Assembly: GCA_002343185.1 (NCBI GenBank)
Contig: DDRT01000020.1
Location: 184,120 to 248,119, forward strand
Origin: Deltaproteobacteria bacterium UBA2409
GTDB taxonomy: Bacteria; Bdellovibrionota_C; UBA2361; DDRT01
Direction of reading: 5' to 3'
DNA: 64,000 nt
This document shows positions 52,692-62,323 of this stretch, piece by piece. How positions within the stretch are numbered: the first letter of the stretch is position 1; the number at the start of each line of letters is the position of its first letter. Both the position numbers and the translations under genes were made by a program. The notes beneath the pieces are model-generated. The model did no database searches, was not told where the DNA came from, and was given only the letters and a program-made list of their open reading frames with translations.

Positions 52692-53741
52692 ATGAAGCGA
52701 ACCCCTCTCTATGACTCACACCTAAAGCTCGGAGCCAAAATGGTTCCATTTGCTGGGTTTGAGATGCCGGTACAATATTCGATGGGATTAATCGAGGAAC
52801 ATAATAGCGTTAGAAATAATGTTGGTATGTTCGATGTAAGCCATATGGGAGAGATATTTGTTAGTGGAGACTCAAGCTTTGACTTTCTTCAAAGAGTTAC
52901 CTGCAACGATCTATCAAAGCTTCAAATTGGTAAGGCTCAGTATTCAGCCCTTTTAAACCAAAATGGCGGAGTAATAGATGATATTATCGTCTATAAACTC
53001 GAAGAATCTAGATATCTAATTTGCGCTAATGCTTCTAATTGTGAGAAAGATTTTGAATGGCTAGTCTCTCAAAATCGAGAAAAAGCAGATTTAAAAAATC
53101 AATCGTCATCATGGGGGCAGATTGCAGTTCAAGGGCCAAACGCCAAAAATTTCGTTCAAAAATATTGTTCTAAAGAGCTAAAATATTTTGAGTGTGAAGA
53201 GTATGGAGGCAATATTGTTGCTAGAACAGGTTACACTGGGGAAGATGGGTTTGAAATTTTTGTACCTGCCCAAAAGACAGCAGCTCTTTGGAATGAGCTT
53301 CTTCAGGCAGGAGTACTACCGTGTGGGCTAGGTGCTAGAGACACCTTAAGACTTGAGGCCTGTTATCCCCTTCATGGTCATGAGTTAAGTGAAGAGTATT
53401 CTGCTTTAGAGTCAGGATTAGGCTGGATAGTTAAATTCAGTAAAGGAGATTTTATAGGCAAAGAGGCTCTTCAAAAGACTTTTGAACGTAAGTTAGTCGG
53501 TTTTTTTGTGCTTGATCCTGGTATTGTTCGTGAAGGAACGCCGCTTTTTGATGAAAATGATAAGCCTTGTGGTTTTGTAACAAGTGGTACTAAAACCCCT
53601 ACAGTTAATAAGGCTTTAGGGTTAGCTCTTGTGAGTAATAGTCCTAAGTTTGCAGAGGTAAGAGGAAGAAAGTTAAGAGTTGAGATTACAAAAACACCTT
53701 TTTATAGAACTTCAAATCCTCCACCTAGATTCAAGGATTAG
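52692..53741 (+). CDS. gcvT: Glycine cleavage system T protein (aminomethyltransferase)
   Basis: A 349-residue tetrahydrofolate-dependent enzyme that releases ammonia from the aminomethyl-lipoyl H protein and makes methylene-THF. It begins RTPLYDSHLKLGAKMVPFAG, with FDVSHMGEI and GYTGEDGFEIFV as family blocks. Length is normal. gcvH and gcvP follow. Confidence 0.95.
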   Translation: MKRTPLYDSHLKLGAKMVPFAGFEMPVQYSMGLIEEHNSVRNNVGMFDVSHMGEIFVSGDSSFDFLQRVTCNDLSKLQIGKAQYSALLNQNGGVIDDIIVYKLEESRYLICANASNCEKDFEWLVSQNREKADLKNQSSSWGQIAVQGPNAKNFVQKYCSKELKYFECEEYGGNIVARTGYTGEDGFEIFVPAQKTAALWNELLQAGVLPCGLGARDTLRLEACYPLHGHELSEEYSALESGLGWIVKFSKGDFIGKEALQKTFERKLVGFFVLDPGIVREGTPLFDENDKPCGFVTSGTKTPTVNKALGLALVSNSPKFAEVRGRKLRVEITKTPFYRTSNPPPRFKD

Positions 53742-53897
53742 GTTTTTCAGCGTGTCTTATGTGCAATATGGTAGGAAACCCTAACCGTGACCTTAGGCTT
53801 GAGCGTGAGCAAAATTGAGTTGATGCCTACGCTCACGAGGGCAGGCTCGACCCCCAAAACCTAGATTCCTGTAATAATTTAATTTATAAGGATATAT
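53742..53897. other. gcvT-gcvH intergenic region with inverted repeat
   Basis: 156 bp without a gene. CGTGAGC and GCTCACG form a 7-bp inverted repeat around a 20-nt centre. GACCCCCAAAACCTAG near its end resembles a piece at 60920-60935. AAGGAT just before gcvH is the ribosome-binding site. No glycine riboswitch was recognised. Confidence 0.5.
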
Positions 53898-54278
53898 ATG
53901 ACTGTCCCTGAAGGGTTAAAATATACAAAAGATCATGAATGGGTTCGTATAGAGGGCGACCTAGCTGTTGTTGGTGTGACTGATTTTGCCCAAGGGGAAC
54001 TTGGAGAGATCGTATTTTCAGAGCTTCCTATTGTAGGTAGCAACGTTTCTGCTGGGGGTACATTCTGTGTTCTTGAATCAACAAAGGCCGCCAGTGATGT
54101 TTATGCGCCAATCTCTGGTGTAGTAGCAGAAATAAACGAATCAGTAAGTGCTGATCCTACCCTTGTTAATAAAGATCCATTTGGACTTGGGTGGCTAGTA
54201 AAGCTAAAGGGTTTCAACCCTCAGGAGCTTAATAATCTACTGTCCCCAGAGCAGTATAAATCCCTTATTGGTGGTTAA
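53898..54278 (+). CDS. gcvH: Glycine cleavage system H protein
   Basis: A 126-residue lipoyl carrier. The lipoylated lysine is in [17 protein letters not shown] near residue 64, and the opening [20 protein letters not shown] is the family mark. It shuttles the aminomethyl group between the P and T proteins. Confidence 0.96.
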   Translation: MTVPEGLKYTKDHEWVRIEGDLAVVGVTDFAQGELGEIVFSELPIVGSNVSAGGTFCVLESTKAASDVYAPISGVVAEINESVSADPTLVNKDPFGLGWLVKLKGFNPQELNNLLSPEQYKSLIGG

Positions 54279-54303
54279 AACTCGCAACCTTTGGCCAATT
54301 TGC

Positions 54304-54309
54304 TATAGT
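54304..54309 (+). promoter_or_regulatory. Candidate -10 box of gcvP
   Basis: TATAGT ends 7 nt before the gcvP ATG at 54317. The -35 is not clear. gcvP may therefore have its own transcript besides read-through from gcvH. Confidence 0.3.
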
Positions 54310-54316
54310 AAAAGGC

Positions 54317-57151
54317 ATGGAGCACCTTTCAAGCATGACCAACTTTAATGACACTCACCTCAGTCCATTTGTTAAAAGACATATTGGTCCATCAGAAAAC
54401 AATATTCAAGAGATGCTCAAAGTAGTTGGTTGCTCCACCCTTGAAGAGTTTCTCTCAAAGGTCATTCCAACAGGATTAAGATCAAAAAATTTCAAGATTC
54501 CATTCGATGGAATGACAGAAGAAGAAGTTCTTTCAACTTTGAAAGCCTACTCTGAGGAGAATAAAGTATTTAGGTCTCTAATAGGCCAAGGTTACTACGA
54601 CACCATCACTCCAGGAGTGATCTTAAGAAACATATTTGAAAATCCAGGTTGGTATACTCAGTATACACCCTATCAGCCTGAGATTTCGCAAGGGAGACTT
54701 GAGGCTCTTTTAAATTTTCAAACACTGGTCTCTGATCTAACCGGACTTCCGATTTCAAACTCTTCACTTTTAGATGAAGGAACCGCCGCAGCAGAGGCTA
54801 TGTCTCTAAGTAGAAGGGACGATAGGAAGATATTTTTAGTAGATTCGGATTGTTTCCCGCAGACGATTGCTGTGATTAAAACAAGAGCAAAACCTCTTGG
54901 TGTTGAGGTTCGTGTGACTGAGGATCTAAAAGATCTTGAAGGAGCTTTTGGGCTTTTACTCCAATATCCATCATCAAGCGGAGCTATTAAAGATTATAGC
55001 GAAGTGATTACTCGAGCCAAAGAAAAGAAGGTTGTAGTTACAATGGCTACGGATCTACTTGCACTAACTTTACTCCCCTCACCAGGAGAGCTTGGAGCTG
55101 ATATTGCTGTTGGGAGTGCTCAGAGATTTGGGGTTCCTCTCGGATTCGGAGGACCTCATGCAGCTTTTTTTGCTACAACGGATGAATTTAAAAGACAGAT
55201 CCCTGGAAGAATTGTTGGTGTATCAAAAGATTCGTCAGGGAAAAGAGCTCTAAGATTAGCTCTTCAAACAAGGGAGCAACACATTAGACGTGAGAAGGCC
55301 ACAAGCAATATCTGTACAGCACAGGTGCTTCTTTCCATTATGGCCTCGATGTACGCAGTTTATCATGGTCCGAAAGGGCTAAAAGAGATTGCGACAAGGA
55401 TCAATTTTCTATCCTCTAAACTGGCAGCAACTCTAAAAGAATTAGGATATCAATTATCAAGTGACCAATTTTTTGATACAATCAAGGTTCAACAGCTAAA
55501 TGGTAGCGCCAAACAAGTACTAGATCGTGCAAGAGCCGCGAATTTTAATCTTAGAGAGTATGAAGATGGCTCAATTGGAGTTTCCCTAGACGAATTAAGT
55601 ACAGAAGAAGAATTAGAACTGATAGTTTCATTTTTTACTGGAAAGAAAACTAAGCTTGCATCTCCTTTTGATTCTATCAGAAAAAAAAGAAGCTCAGAGT
55701 TTCTAACTCACCCAGTATTTAACTCTCATTTCTCTGAGACTGAGTTTCTTAGATATGTAAAACGTCTTGAATCAAGAGACCTATCACTTTGTCATGCGAT
55801 GATCCCACTTGGATCTTGCACAATGAAGTTAAATGCCACAGCAGAGATGTTGCCTGTATCTTACCCTGGATTTTCCAGGCTTCATCCCTTTGCCCCCAAA
55901 GATCAAACACAAGGATATCAGAGGTTATTCAAAGAGCTTGAAGAGTGTCTATGTGCTGTTACTGGTTTTGATGCAGTTTCGCTTCAACCAAATGCAGGTT
56001 CGCAAGGTGAATACGCTGGTCTACTTGTTATAAGAGAATATCAGGAATCAATTAAGCAAGGCTTTAGAGACATATGCTTAATTCCAAAAAGTGCCCATGG
56101 AACTAACCCTGCAAGTGCTGTTATGGCCGGCCTAAAAGTTGTAGCGATAGAGTGTGATGCTAATGGAAATATTGATCTTCAAGATCTACAGTTAAAAGCA
56201 GCAACGCACAAAGAGAAGCTAAGTTGCATCATGGTAACATACCCATCAACTCACGGAGTTTTTGAGGGGCATATTAAAGATGTCTCGAAGATAATTCACG
56301 ATGCAGGTGGTCAGGTTTATATGGATGGCGCAAATTTAAATGCGCTTGTTGGCTATGTAACTGCTGAAGAGATAGGAGCGGATGTTTGTCATATAAATTT
56401 GCATAAGACTTTTTGTATTCCGCATGGTGGTGGAGGCCCTGGAATGGGACCAATTGGAGTAAAAAATCATCTTGCACCTTTTCTCCCCGGACACCCTGTT
56501 ACTGGTGGAATTTTAGGCCCGGTATCAGCTGCTCCATGGGGTAGTGCTAGCATTTTGCCTATCTCATGGGCATACATGGCTATGATGGGAACAGAAGGGG
56601 TAAAGCTCGCTACAGCGGTTGGACTTTTGTCTGCGAACTATATAGCGAAGAGAGTCGAAGCTTCATTTCCTGTTCTTTATAAGGGCGATTCAGGATTTGT
56701 TGCCCATGAATGCATTTTGGATCTAAGAGGAGTAAAAGCATTTGTAGAGGTTGATGATGTAGCAAAACGTCTTATTGACTATGGATTTCATCCTCCTACA
56801 GTAAGCTGGCCAGTTGCAGGAACTATTATGGTCGAGCCTACTGAAAGTGAGAGCAAGGAAGAACTTGATCGGTTTTGTGAAGCGTTGATTTCAATACGTG
56901 AAGAGATTAGGGAGATCGAAAACGGAAGTTATCCTAGAGAGCTAAATCCGCTCAAAGGAGCTCCTCACACAATTGAAGCAGTGTGTTCGCACGATTGGAG
57001 TAGACCATATTCAAGGGAGCAAGCAGCTTACCCGGTGCCTAGTCTCCGAGAATTTAAGTTTTGGCCATCAGTAGGCAGAGTGGATGCAGCTTATGGTGAC
57101 AGAAACTTAGTATGTACCTGTCCAAGCGTGGAGGAACTAAGTGAGGGATGA
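54317..57151 (+). CDS. gcvP: Glycine dehydrogenase (decarboxylating), P protein
   Basis: A 944-residue PLP enzyme as a single chain, not the split gcvPA/gcvPB form. The PLP lysine is in [20 protein letters not shown] in the C-terminal half. [17 protein letters not shown] opens the protein after a short leader. It decarboxylates glycine and passes the aminomethyl group to the H protein. Its end overlaps the RfaE2-GmhB gene by 11 bp. Confidence 0.96.
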   Translation: MEHLSSMTNFNDTHLSPFVKRHIGPSENNIQEMLKVVGCSTLEEFLSKVIPTGLRSKNFKIPFDGMTEEEVLSTLKAYSEENKVFRSLIGQGYYDTITPGVILRNIFENPGWYTQYTPYQPEISQGRLEALLNFQTLVSDLTGLPISNSSLLDEGTAAAEAMSLSRRDDRKIFLVDSDCFPQTIAVIKTRAKPLGVEVRVTEDLKDLEGAFGLLLQYPSSSGAIKDYSEVITRAKEKKVVVTMATDLLALTLLPSPGELGADIAVGSAQRFGVPLGFGGPHAAFFATTDEFKRQIPGRIVGVSKDSSGKRALRLALQTREQHIRREKATSNICTAQVLLSIMASMYAVYHGPKGLKEIATRINFLSSKLAATLKELGYQLSSDQFFDTIKVQQLNGSAKQVLDRARAANFNLREYEDGSIGVSLDELSTEEELELIVSFFTGKKTKLASPFDSIRKKRSSEFLTHPVFNSHFSETEFLRYVKRLESRDLSLCHAMIPLGSCTMKLNATAEMLPVSYPGFSRLHPFAPKDQTQGYQRLFKELEECLCAVTGFDAVSLQPNAGSQGEYAGLLVIREYQESIKQGFRDICLIPKSAHGTNPASAVMAGLKVVAIECDANGNIDLQDLQLKAATHKEKLSCIMVTYPSTHGVFEGHIKDVSKIIHDAGGQVYMDGANLNALVGYVTAEEIGADVCHINLHKTFCIPHGGGGPGMGPIGVKNHLAPFLPGHPVTGGILGPVSAAPWGSASILPISWAYMAMMGTEGVKLATAVGLLSANYIAKRVEASFPVLYKGDSGFVAHECILDLRGVKAFVEVDDVAKRLIDYGFHPPTVSWPVAGTIMVEPTESESKEELDRFCEALISIREEIREIENGSYPRELNPLKGAPHTIEAVCSHDWSRPYSREQAAYPVPSLREFKFWPSVGRVDAAYGDRNLVCTCPSVEELSEG

Positions 57152-58121
57152 GGCTAAAAAGTTAATTGAACTAGAAAGGAAGAAAGGAAAGAAGATCGGT
57201 TTTACATCCGGCGCATTCGATATTCTCCATTCTGGCCATGTCACATATCTAGAAGAAGCAAAAAAGAGGTGTGATTTTTTAGTAGTTGGGGTTAATTCTG
57301 ACTCATCAATAAAGAGGTACAAAGATCCTGATAGACCAATAAATTCTGAAAATGACAGATTAAAAGTTGTAAATTCACTAAGATCTGTTGATTACGCATT
57401 TATATTTGACGAGACAAATAACAATAAAAACATTGAAGAACTAAAGCCTGATTTTTATTTTAAAGCAGGAGACTATTCTAAAAGTGGCCTGTCTTCAGCA
57501 CCATTAGTAGAATCTTATGGAGGTAAAGTTGAGCTACTTCCATTTCTTGAAGGAAGATCTACTACCGGTATAGTAGAGAAGATACTCTATGGAGGTAAAA
57601 CAGAAGTAAAACTAGAGGCAGCACCAATTTTATTTTTAGATAGAGATGGCACATTGATTGAGCATATCGAATATCTACATGAGCCGGAGAGAGTAAAGAT
57701 TATTGATGGTGCTTTTGAAGCGGTGAAACGATTTCAGGATGTTGGATACAGAATAGCAATCGTAACTAATCAGGCAGGGATCGGTTTAGGGTATTTTAGC
57801 AAGGAAGATTTCTTTGCAACAAATCGTGTATTGTTCAAAAAGTGCAAAGAGATAGGCGTTAGAATATCAAAAATCTACTATTCCACATCAGGTGTTCCGC
57901 ATCAGTGCAATTATTCAAAACCAAATCCAGATATGATTCTTAAAGGGCTACTTGAGCTAAATGGAATTAAAGAAAGGAGTATAATGGTTGGTGACTCACT
58001 TGTTGATATTGAAGCAGGAAAAAATGCTGGATTAAAACGTATAGTTTGCGTGGGAGATAAGCGTTTTTCTGAACATAATGATGTTGAATATTTAGAAAGC
58101 TTAGCAGATTTAAATCCATGA
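57141..58121 (+). CDS. rfaE2: Heptose-1-phosphate adenylyltransferase fused to GmhB phosphatase
   Basis: A 326-residue bifunctional protein. Residues about 15-150 are a nucleotidyltransferase with [20 protein letters not shown] (the HxGH motif) like the C-terminal domain of HldE. Residues about 160-320 are a HAD phosphatase of the GmhB type ([15 protein letters not shown], the Asp-x-Asp nucleophile; [26 protein letters not shown]). It would perform two consecutive steps: removal of the 7-phosphate, then AMP transfer to give ADP-heptose. The kinase step is encoded separately at 20837. The start is GTG, overlapping gcvP by 11 bp. Confidence 0.88.
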   Translation: MRDEAKKLIELERKKGKKIGFTSGAFDILHSGHVTYLEEAKKRCDFLVVGVNSDSSIKRYKDPDRPINSENDRLKVVNSLRSVDYAFIFDETNNNKNIEELKPDFYFKAGDYSKSGLSSAPLVESYGGKVELLPFLEGRSTTGIVEKILYGGKTEVKLEAAPILFLDRDGTLIEHIEYLHEPERVKIIDGAFEAVKRFQDVGYRIAIVTNQAGIGLGYFSKEDFFATNRVLFKKCKEIGVRISKIYYSTSGVPHQCNYSKPNPDMILKGLLELNGIKERSIMVGDSLVDIEAGKNAGLKRIVCVGDKRFSEHNDVEYLESLADLNP

Positions 58122-59590
58122 GAGCCTTAGCAATTGATATCGGTTCAAACGCAGTAAGAGCAGCAATAGGAGAGATGAACGGTGATGTGCTCTCTGTTTT
58201 AATTGAACTTAGAGAATCAGTTAGATTAGGAGCAGATGTTTTTTCCGGTAGAATCGTAAAGGATGAAACTCTATCATTGCTGGTTTCTGCACTTAAGTCT
58301 TTTTTGGGAGCTGGAGAAAAATATAAAGTTAACTCTGTTAAAGCAGTTGGAACTAGTGCTCTAAGAGAAGCAGATAATCAATTAAAAGTAGTAGAGACCA
58401 TAAAATCAGTTTTAGGATTAGACATTGAAATAATCTCAGGAGAAGAGGAGGCCAGATTTATCGGTGAAGCTGTTAAGCACGCAGTTAATCTGAACGATAA
58501 AAGGGTTGCATTAATTGACATTGGGGGTGGTAGTACAGAGATCTCACTTCTTGATAACGGGGAAGTTATACTTTCTGAGAGTCTACCCTTAGGGTCGGTA
58601 AGGCTTCTTAGTGTAAAGCAAAAGCTTATACCTAAAGTTGTAAAGCAACACACTAAAAGTTTAATTTCTCGAATCCTTGATGTTCAAGATGGTAATCCAA
58701 TTGATTTAATCATTGGATGTGGAGGAAACTGCGAAGCACTTTTGGATCTAAAGCAAAAGCTACTAAATCAAACATCTTCTGGGATTACATCCGATGAGAT
58801 GAAAAGGATCTTTGATATTATATCCGATCTGCCTATTGATGAGAGAATTCAAAAATATGGATTAAGACCAGATAGAGCTGATGTGATCGTTCCAGCAACG
58901 TTGGTATTAAGATCAATCTTGGATTCGCTCAAAGGAAAAGAACTAACGATCCCACGTGTTGGGTTAAGAAATGGCATTTTGTTGGAGGTGTTAAGGACAA
59001 CAAGTAGTAGATCTGAAAGGCAGCTTATTAAGTTTGCTGAAGGGCTTGTTAGAAGATTTAAAGGAGATCTTAATCATGCAAGAACTGTCACAAAGTTTGC
59101 GTTACAGATCTATGACAGTATTCCTGGTAACAATAAGCAAGAAAAGCTATATCTAAGGTTAGCCTCTCTTTTGCATGATATAGGCTCAAGCATTAGCCCT
59201 GAAGGGCACCACAAGCATACTTACTATATTCTCCATCAAGTTCCCTTTGTGGGACTAACTAAAGATGAGAAAGAAATCGTTGCTCAGATAGCAAGATACC
59301 ACAGAAAAGCGCATCCCTCTGTTAAGCATCCTCAATTTGTTGCTCTATCAAAGGAGTCACAGGAAATAGTAGCGAGATGTGCCAGTATTCTCAGAATTGC
59401 TGAGGCGCTCGATCAGGAGCATCTTCCAACCGCGCTATCTTTGAATGTTGAATCTAAGCAGGATTCGCTCCATCTTAAGCTAGGTGGTAATGACTGCGAG
59501 CTTGAAGCTTGGAAAGCACAGAAAAGAGCGGATCTTTTCGAAAAAATATACAAAACTAAGGTAGATGTTGAATGGTACAGGGAAAATTAA
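58118..59590 (+). CDS. ppx: Exopolyphosphatase / pppGpp phosphohydrolase (Ppx/GppA)
   Basis: A 490-residue two-domain enzyme. The N-terminal actin-like ASKHA part has ALAIDIGSNAVRAAIGEM and ALIDIGGGSTEISLL. The C-terminal part (about 310-490) is an HD-type domain (LASLLHDIGSSISPEGHHKH). It degrades polyphosphate or pppGpp. It overlaps the fusion gene upstream by 4 bp and the dTMP-kinase-like gene downstream by 19 bp. Confidence 0.92.
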   Translation: MRALAIDIGSNAVRAAIGEMNGDVLSVLIELRESVRLGADVFSGRIVKDETLSLLVSALKSFLGAGEKYKVNSVKAVGTSALREADNQLKVVETIKSVLGLDIEIISGEEEARFIGEAVKHAVNLNDKRVALIDIGGGSTEISLLDNGEVILSESLPLGSVRLLSVKQKLIPKVVKQHTKSLISRILDVQDGNPIDLIIGCGGNCEALLDLKQKLLNQTSSGITSDEMKRIFDIISDLPIDERIQKYGLRPDRADVIVPATLVLRSILDSLKGKELTIPRVGLRNGILLEVLRTTSSRSERQLIKFAEGLVRRFKGDLNHARTVTKFALQIYDSIPGNNKQEKLYLRLASLLHDIGSSISPEGHHKHTYYILHQVPFVGLTKDEKEIVAQIARYHRKAHPSVKHPQFVALSKESQEIVARCASILRIAEALDQEHLPTALSLNVESKQDSLHLKLGGNDCELEAWKAQKRADLFEKIYKTKVDVEWYREN

Positions 59591-60228
59591 TAGCAGTTGA
59601 AGGGCTTGATGGCTCAGGTAAATCAACCCAAGTCGCTCTTTTAAAAAGGTGGCTCGAACGTGAAAACTATAGAGTATTTTTTACAGAGTGGAATTCATCA
59701 TCTGTTGTAAAAAAAGTTACAAAGAAAGGTAAGGATCAAAAATCCTTAACACCAACTACATTTTCACTAATTCATGCTACCGATCTTTGCGATAGATTTG
59801 AAAAGCAGATCTTACCCTTACTTCATGCTGGGTACATTGTTTTATGTGATAGATATAAATATACCGCTTTTGCCCGGGATGCTGTTCGTGGATGTGACCG
59901 AGAGTGGCTGCGAAATGTATATTCCTTTGCTCCAAAGCCTGATATTACCTTTTATTTTGAAACCCCTCTAACTGTTGCTTTAGACAGAATTCTTTCAGGA
60001 AGACCACAGCTCAAATTTCATGAGGCAGGAATGGATCTTGAGCTTTCAGAGGACATTGAAGAAAGCTTTAAGAAATTCCAAGGAATGATATACAAAGAAT
60101 ATAAGAAGATGAAAGATGAATTTGTAGTTATTAATGCAACTAAGCCACCTGAAGAACAACAAAGGCTTGTACGTTCAGTGGTTGAATCAAAGATTGATCT
60201 TAAGCGATTTAAAAAGAAGCGTGTATGA
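59572..60228 (+). CDS. tmk: dTMP-kinase-like P-loop kinase, canonical copy
   Basis: A 218-residue P-loop kinase. Walker A is EGLDGSGKSTQVALLKRW, and LCDRYKYTAFARDAVRG is the DR-x-x-x-S/T-type substrate motif. It resembles thymidylate kinase, though the nucleotide-binding DRx motif and lid are slightly divergent and it is placed next to ppx rather than with holB. A neighbouring second copy follows with a 4-bp overlap. It may phosphorylate dTMP or a related nucleotide. Confidence 0.8.
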   Translation: MVQGKLIAVEGLDGSGKSTQVALLKRWLERENYRVFFTEWNSSSVVKKVTKKGKDQKSLTPTTFSLIHATDLCDRFEKQILPLLHAGYIVLCDRYKYTAFARDAVRGCDREWLRNVYSFAPKPDITFYFETPLTVALDRILSGRPQLKFHEAGMDLELSEDIEESFKKFQGMIYKEYKKMKDEFVVINATKPPEEQQRLVRSVVESKIDLKRFKKKRV

Positions 60229-60905
60229 GAAAGTGGTTTGGAAAAGGTCTACCAAAACAGAGTCTAAAGAATCTACCTGGTAAATTCATTGTAGTAGAGG
60301 GACAAGATGGTGCGGGTCGAACTACTCATGTAAGTAGACTACGAGCCTGGTTCGAGAATAAAGGGTTTGCAACTGCTGAAATAGGCCTACGAAGATCTGA
60401 CTTAGCTGGAAAAGAGCTTTCAGAGGCTATGAGCACTCATTCATTAACTCCACTCACGATGTCTCTGTTTTATGCTACGGACTTAGCTGATCAGATTGAG
60501 AATGTTCTCCTTCCATCATTACGAGCAGGATTTGTTGTAATAGCAGATCGATATATCTACTCAATAATTGCAAGGGCAATAGTAAGAGGACAATCAATGG
60601 AATGGATCAATGATCTTTTTGGATTTGCTTTAAAGCCTGATGCTGCTGTTTTTCTTAAAGCTTCCCCTCAAACTTTAGCATCAAGGTCATTTTTTAAAGG
60701 TGGAACATTGAGCTTCTGGGAGTCAGGACAGGACATTGAAGGTGGGGGAGATATTTATCTTAGATTCATAAGATATCAAACAAAACTTGCAAAAGTTTTC
60801 GATCAGGTAATTAAGGATCATAAAATAACAGTAGTTAATGCTGAAGGTTCCGAAGATGCTGTTCAAGCTACACTAGAAGAAAGGGTGAGTGAGTTACTGT
60901 TTTAG
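60225..60905 (+). CDS. dTMP-kinase-like paralog with altered Walker A
   Basis: A 226-residue paralog of the preceding protein, with the same layout (SLFYATDLADQIENVLLPSL against SLIHATDLCDRFEKQILPLL). The P-loop reads GQDGAGRTT: the catalytic lysine is replaced by arginine. IADRYIYSIIARAIVRG corresponds to the DRY motif of the first copy. It may be a non-catalytic partner of a heterodimer or an enzyme with changed nucleotide use. It ends the operon. Confidence 0.78.
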   Translation: MRKWFGKGLPKQSLKNLPGKFIVVEGQDGAGRTTHVSRLRAWFENKGFATAEIGLRRSDLAGKELSEAMSTHSLTPLTMSLFYATDLADQIENVLLPSLRAGFVVIADRYIYSIIARAIVRGQSMEWINDLFGFALKPDAAVFLKASPQTLASRSFFKGGTLSFWESGQDIEGGGDIYLRFIRYQTKLAKVFDQVIKDHKITVVNAEGSEDAVQATLEERVSELLF

Positions 60906-60943
60906 GTAATCGGCGGTTTGACCCCCAAAAGCTAGTTTTTATT

Positions 60944-62323
60944 TTAAATAGATTTATGAACCTTCTGCCCACCCTTACTATCTTCTACGATAAATCCAAG
61001 CTTTTGAATCTCATCTCTTAATCTATCACTTTCAGCCCAGTTTTTATTGTCTCGTGCACTTTGTCTTTGAGTTAAGAGTGCCTGAACACTTTCAGGAATT
61101 ATCTCCTCATTAAACCAGCTATCTACACTTAGCCCTAAAACTAAGTCAGCGGCTTTTAATGCTCCAAGCCTCAGCTCTGGCTGATATCTCTCATCTTCTA
61201 AAATCTGCCTTAGCTTCGCTAAAGCTAAAGGGGTATTTAAGTCTGCTCCGATAGCAGCATTAAACTCTTTAAGAATTTTATGTTCAGGTGAGACTTCAAG
61301 AGTTGATCTGCCTAGGGATCTAGCCTTTGATCTTAAAGAATTTCTACTAGCCTTTGCTCCTTCCATCGCCTCTAGACTAAAGTTGAGCTGGCTTCTGTAG
61401 TGAGAACCCAAAACAAGAAATCGATAATCAAGTGGATCAAAACCTTCTAAGTCAGAAAGTACAATAAATCCACCTTTTGATTTAGACATCTTTTCTTTAT
61501 TCAAAAGTATAAACTCAGAGTGCATCCAGAAGTTTACCCATTTTTTGCCTATTGCACCTTCTGATTGAGCAATTTCGTTGGTGTGATGTACTGGTATGTG
61601 ATCAATTCCTCCACAGTGAATATCAAACTGCTCTCCAAGATATTTTATTGCCATTGCACTACATTCGATATGCCATCCTGGATAGCCAACTCCCCAAGGG
61701 GAGTCCCATTGAAGTTCTTGGTTTTCAAATTTCGATTTTGTAAACCACAAAACAAAATCAGCTGGAAAACGCTTGTTAGAATCAATTTCAATTCTTGCCC
61801 CGGCTCTTAGTTTTTCAAGATCAAGCAATGCTAATTTCCCATACTCTGGAAACTTTGAAACATCAAAGTAGACGTTTCCACCTGAAAGGTAGGTTAAGCC
61901 TTTCGATTCAAGTCGTTTAATTAGTTCGATCATCTCTGTAATGTGATCGGTAGCCTTACAGACTATATCTGGTTTTAAAATGTTAAGAGCTTCACAATCT
62001 TTAAAGAATGCATGAGTGTAGTACTCAGCTATCTCATATGATTTTTTCTTCTCCCGCTTCATGGCGAGTGACATTTTGTCCTCGCCTTCATCAGCGTCAG
62101 AAACTAAATGACCAACATCAGTGATGTTCATTACATGAGTCACTTTGTAGTTAAAGTATCGTAATGTTCTTACAAGTATATCTTCAAAGATGTAAGTCTT
62201 TAGATTTCCAATGTGCTGATAGTTGTAAACAGTAGGGCCACAGCAGTATATCTTTACTTTACCTTGCTCGATTGGATTAAACTGCTCTACAGTTCTTGTA
62301 AGGGTATTAAATAGAGTTACCAC
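60944..62323 (-). CDS. cysS: Cysteinyl-tRNA synthetase
   Basis: A 459-residue class I synthetase. CCGPTVYNYQHIGNLKTYI holds the zinc cysteine and HIGH-like motif, GWHIECSAMA carries further zinc ligands, and EKMSKSKGGF is the KMSKS loop. The start is GTG immediately after the sulfatase stop on the minus strand (no gap), so the pair is translationally coupled. Confidence 0.95.
   Translation of the reverse strand: MVTLFNTLTRTVEQFNPIEQGKVKIYCCGPTVYNYQHIGNLKTYIFEDILVRTLRYFNYKVTHVMNITDVGHLVSDADEGEDKMSLAMKREKKKSYEIAEYYTHAFFKDCEALNILKPDIVCKATDHITEMIELIKRLESKGLTYLSGGNVYFDVSKFPEYGKLALLDLEKLRAGARIEIDSNKRFPADFVLWFTKSKFENQELQWDSPWGVGYPGWHIECSAMAIKYLGEQFDIHCGGIDHIPVHHTNEIAQSEGAIGKKWVNFWMHSEFILLNKEKMSKSKGGFIVLSDLEGFDPLDYRFLVLGSHYRSQLNFSLEAMEGAKASRNSLRSKARSLGRSTLEVSPEHKILKEFNAAIGADLNTPLALAKLRQILEDERYQPELRLGALKAADLVLGLSVDSWFNEEIIPESVQALLTQRQSARDNKNWAESDRLRDEIQKLGFIVEDSKGGQKVHKSI

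Noticed and set aside
53742..53897. Glycine riboswitch before gcvH, or before gcvT at 52645-52691
   Set aside because: Neither region shows the conserved tandem aptamer core; the upstream region of gcvT is also too short.
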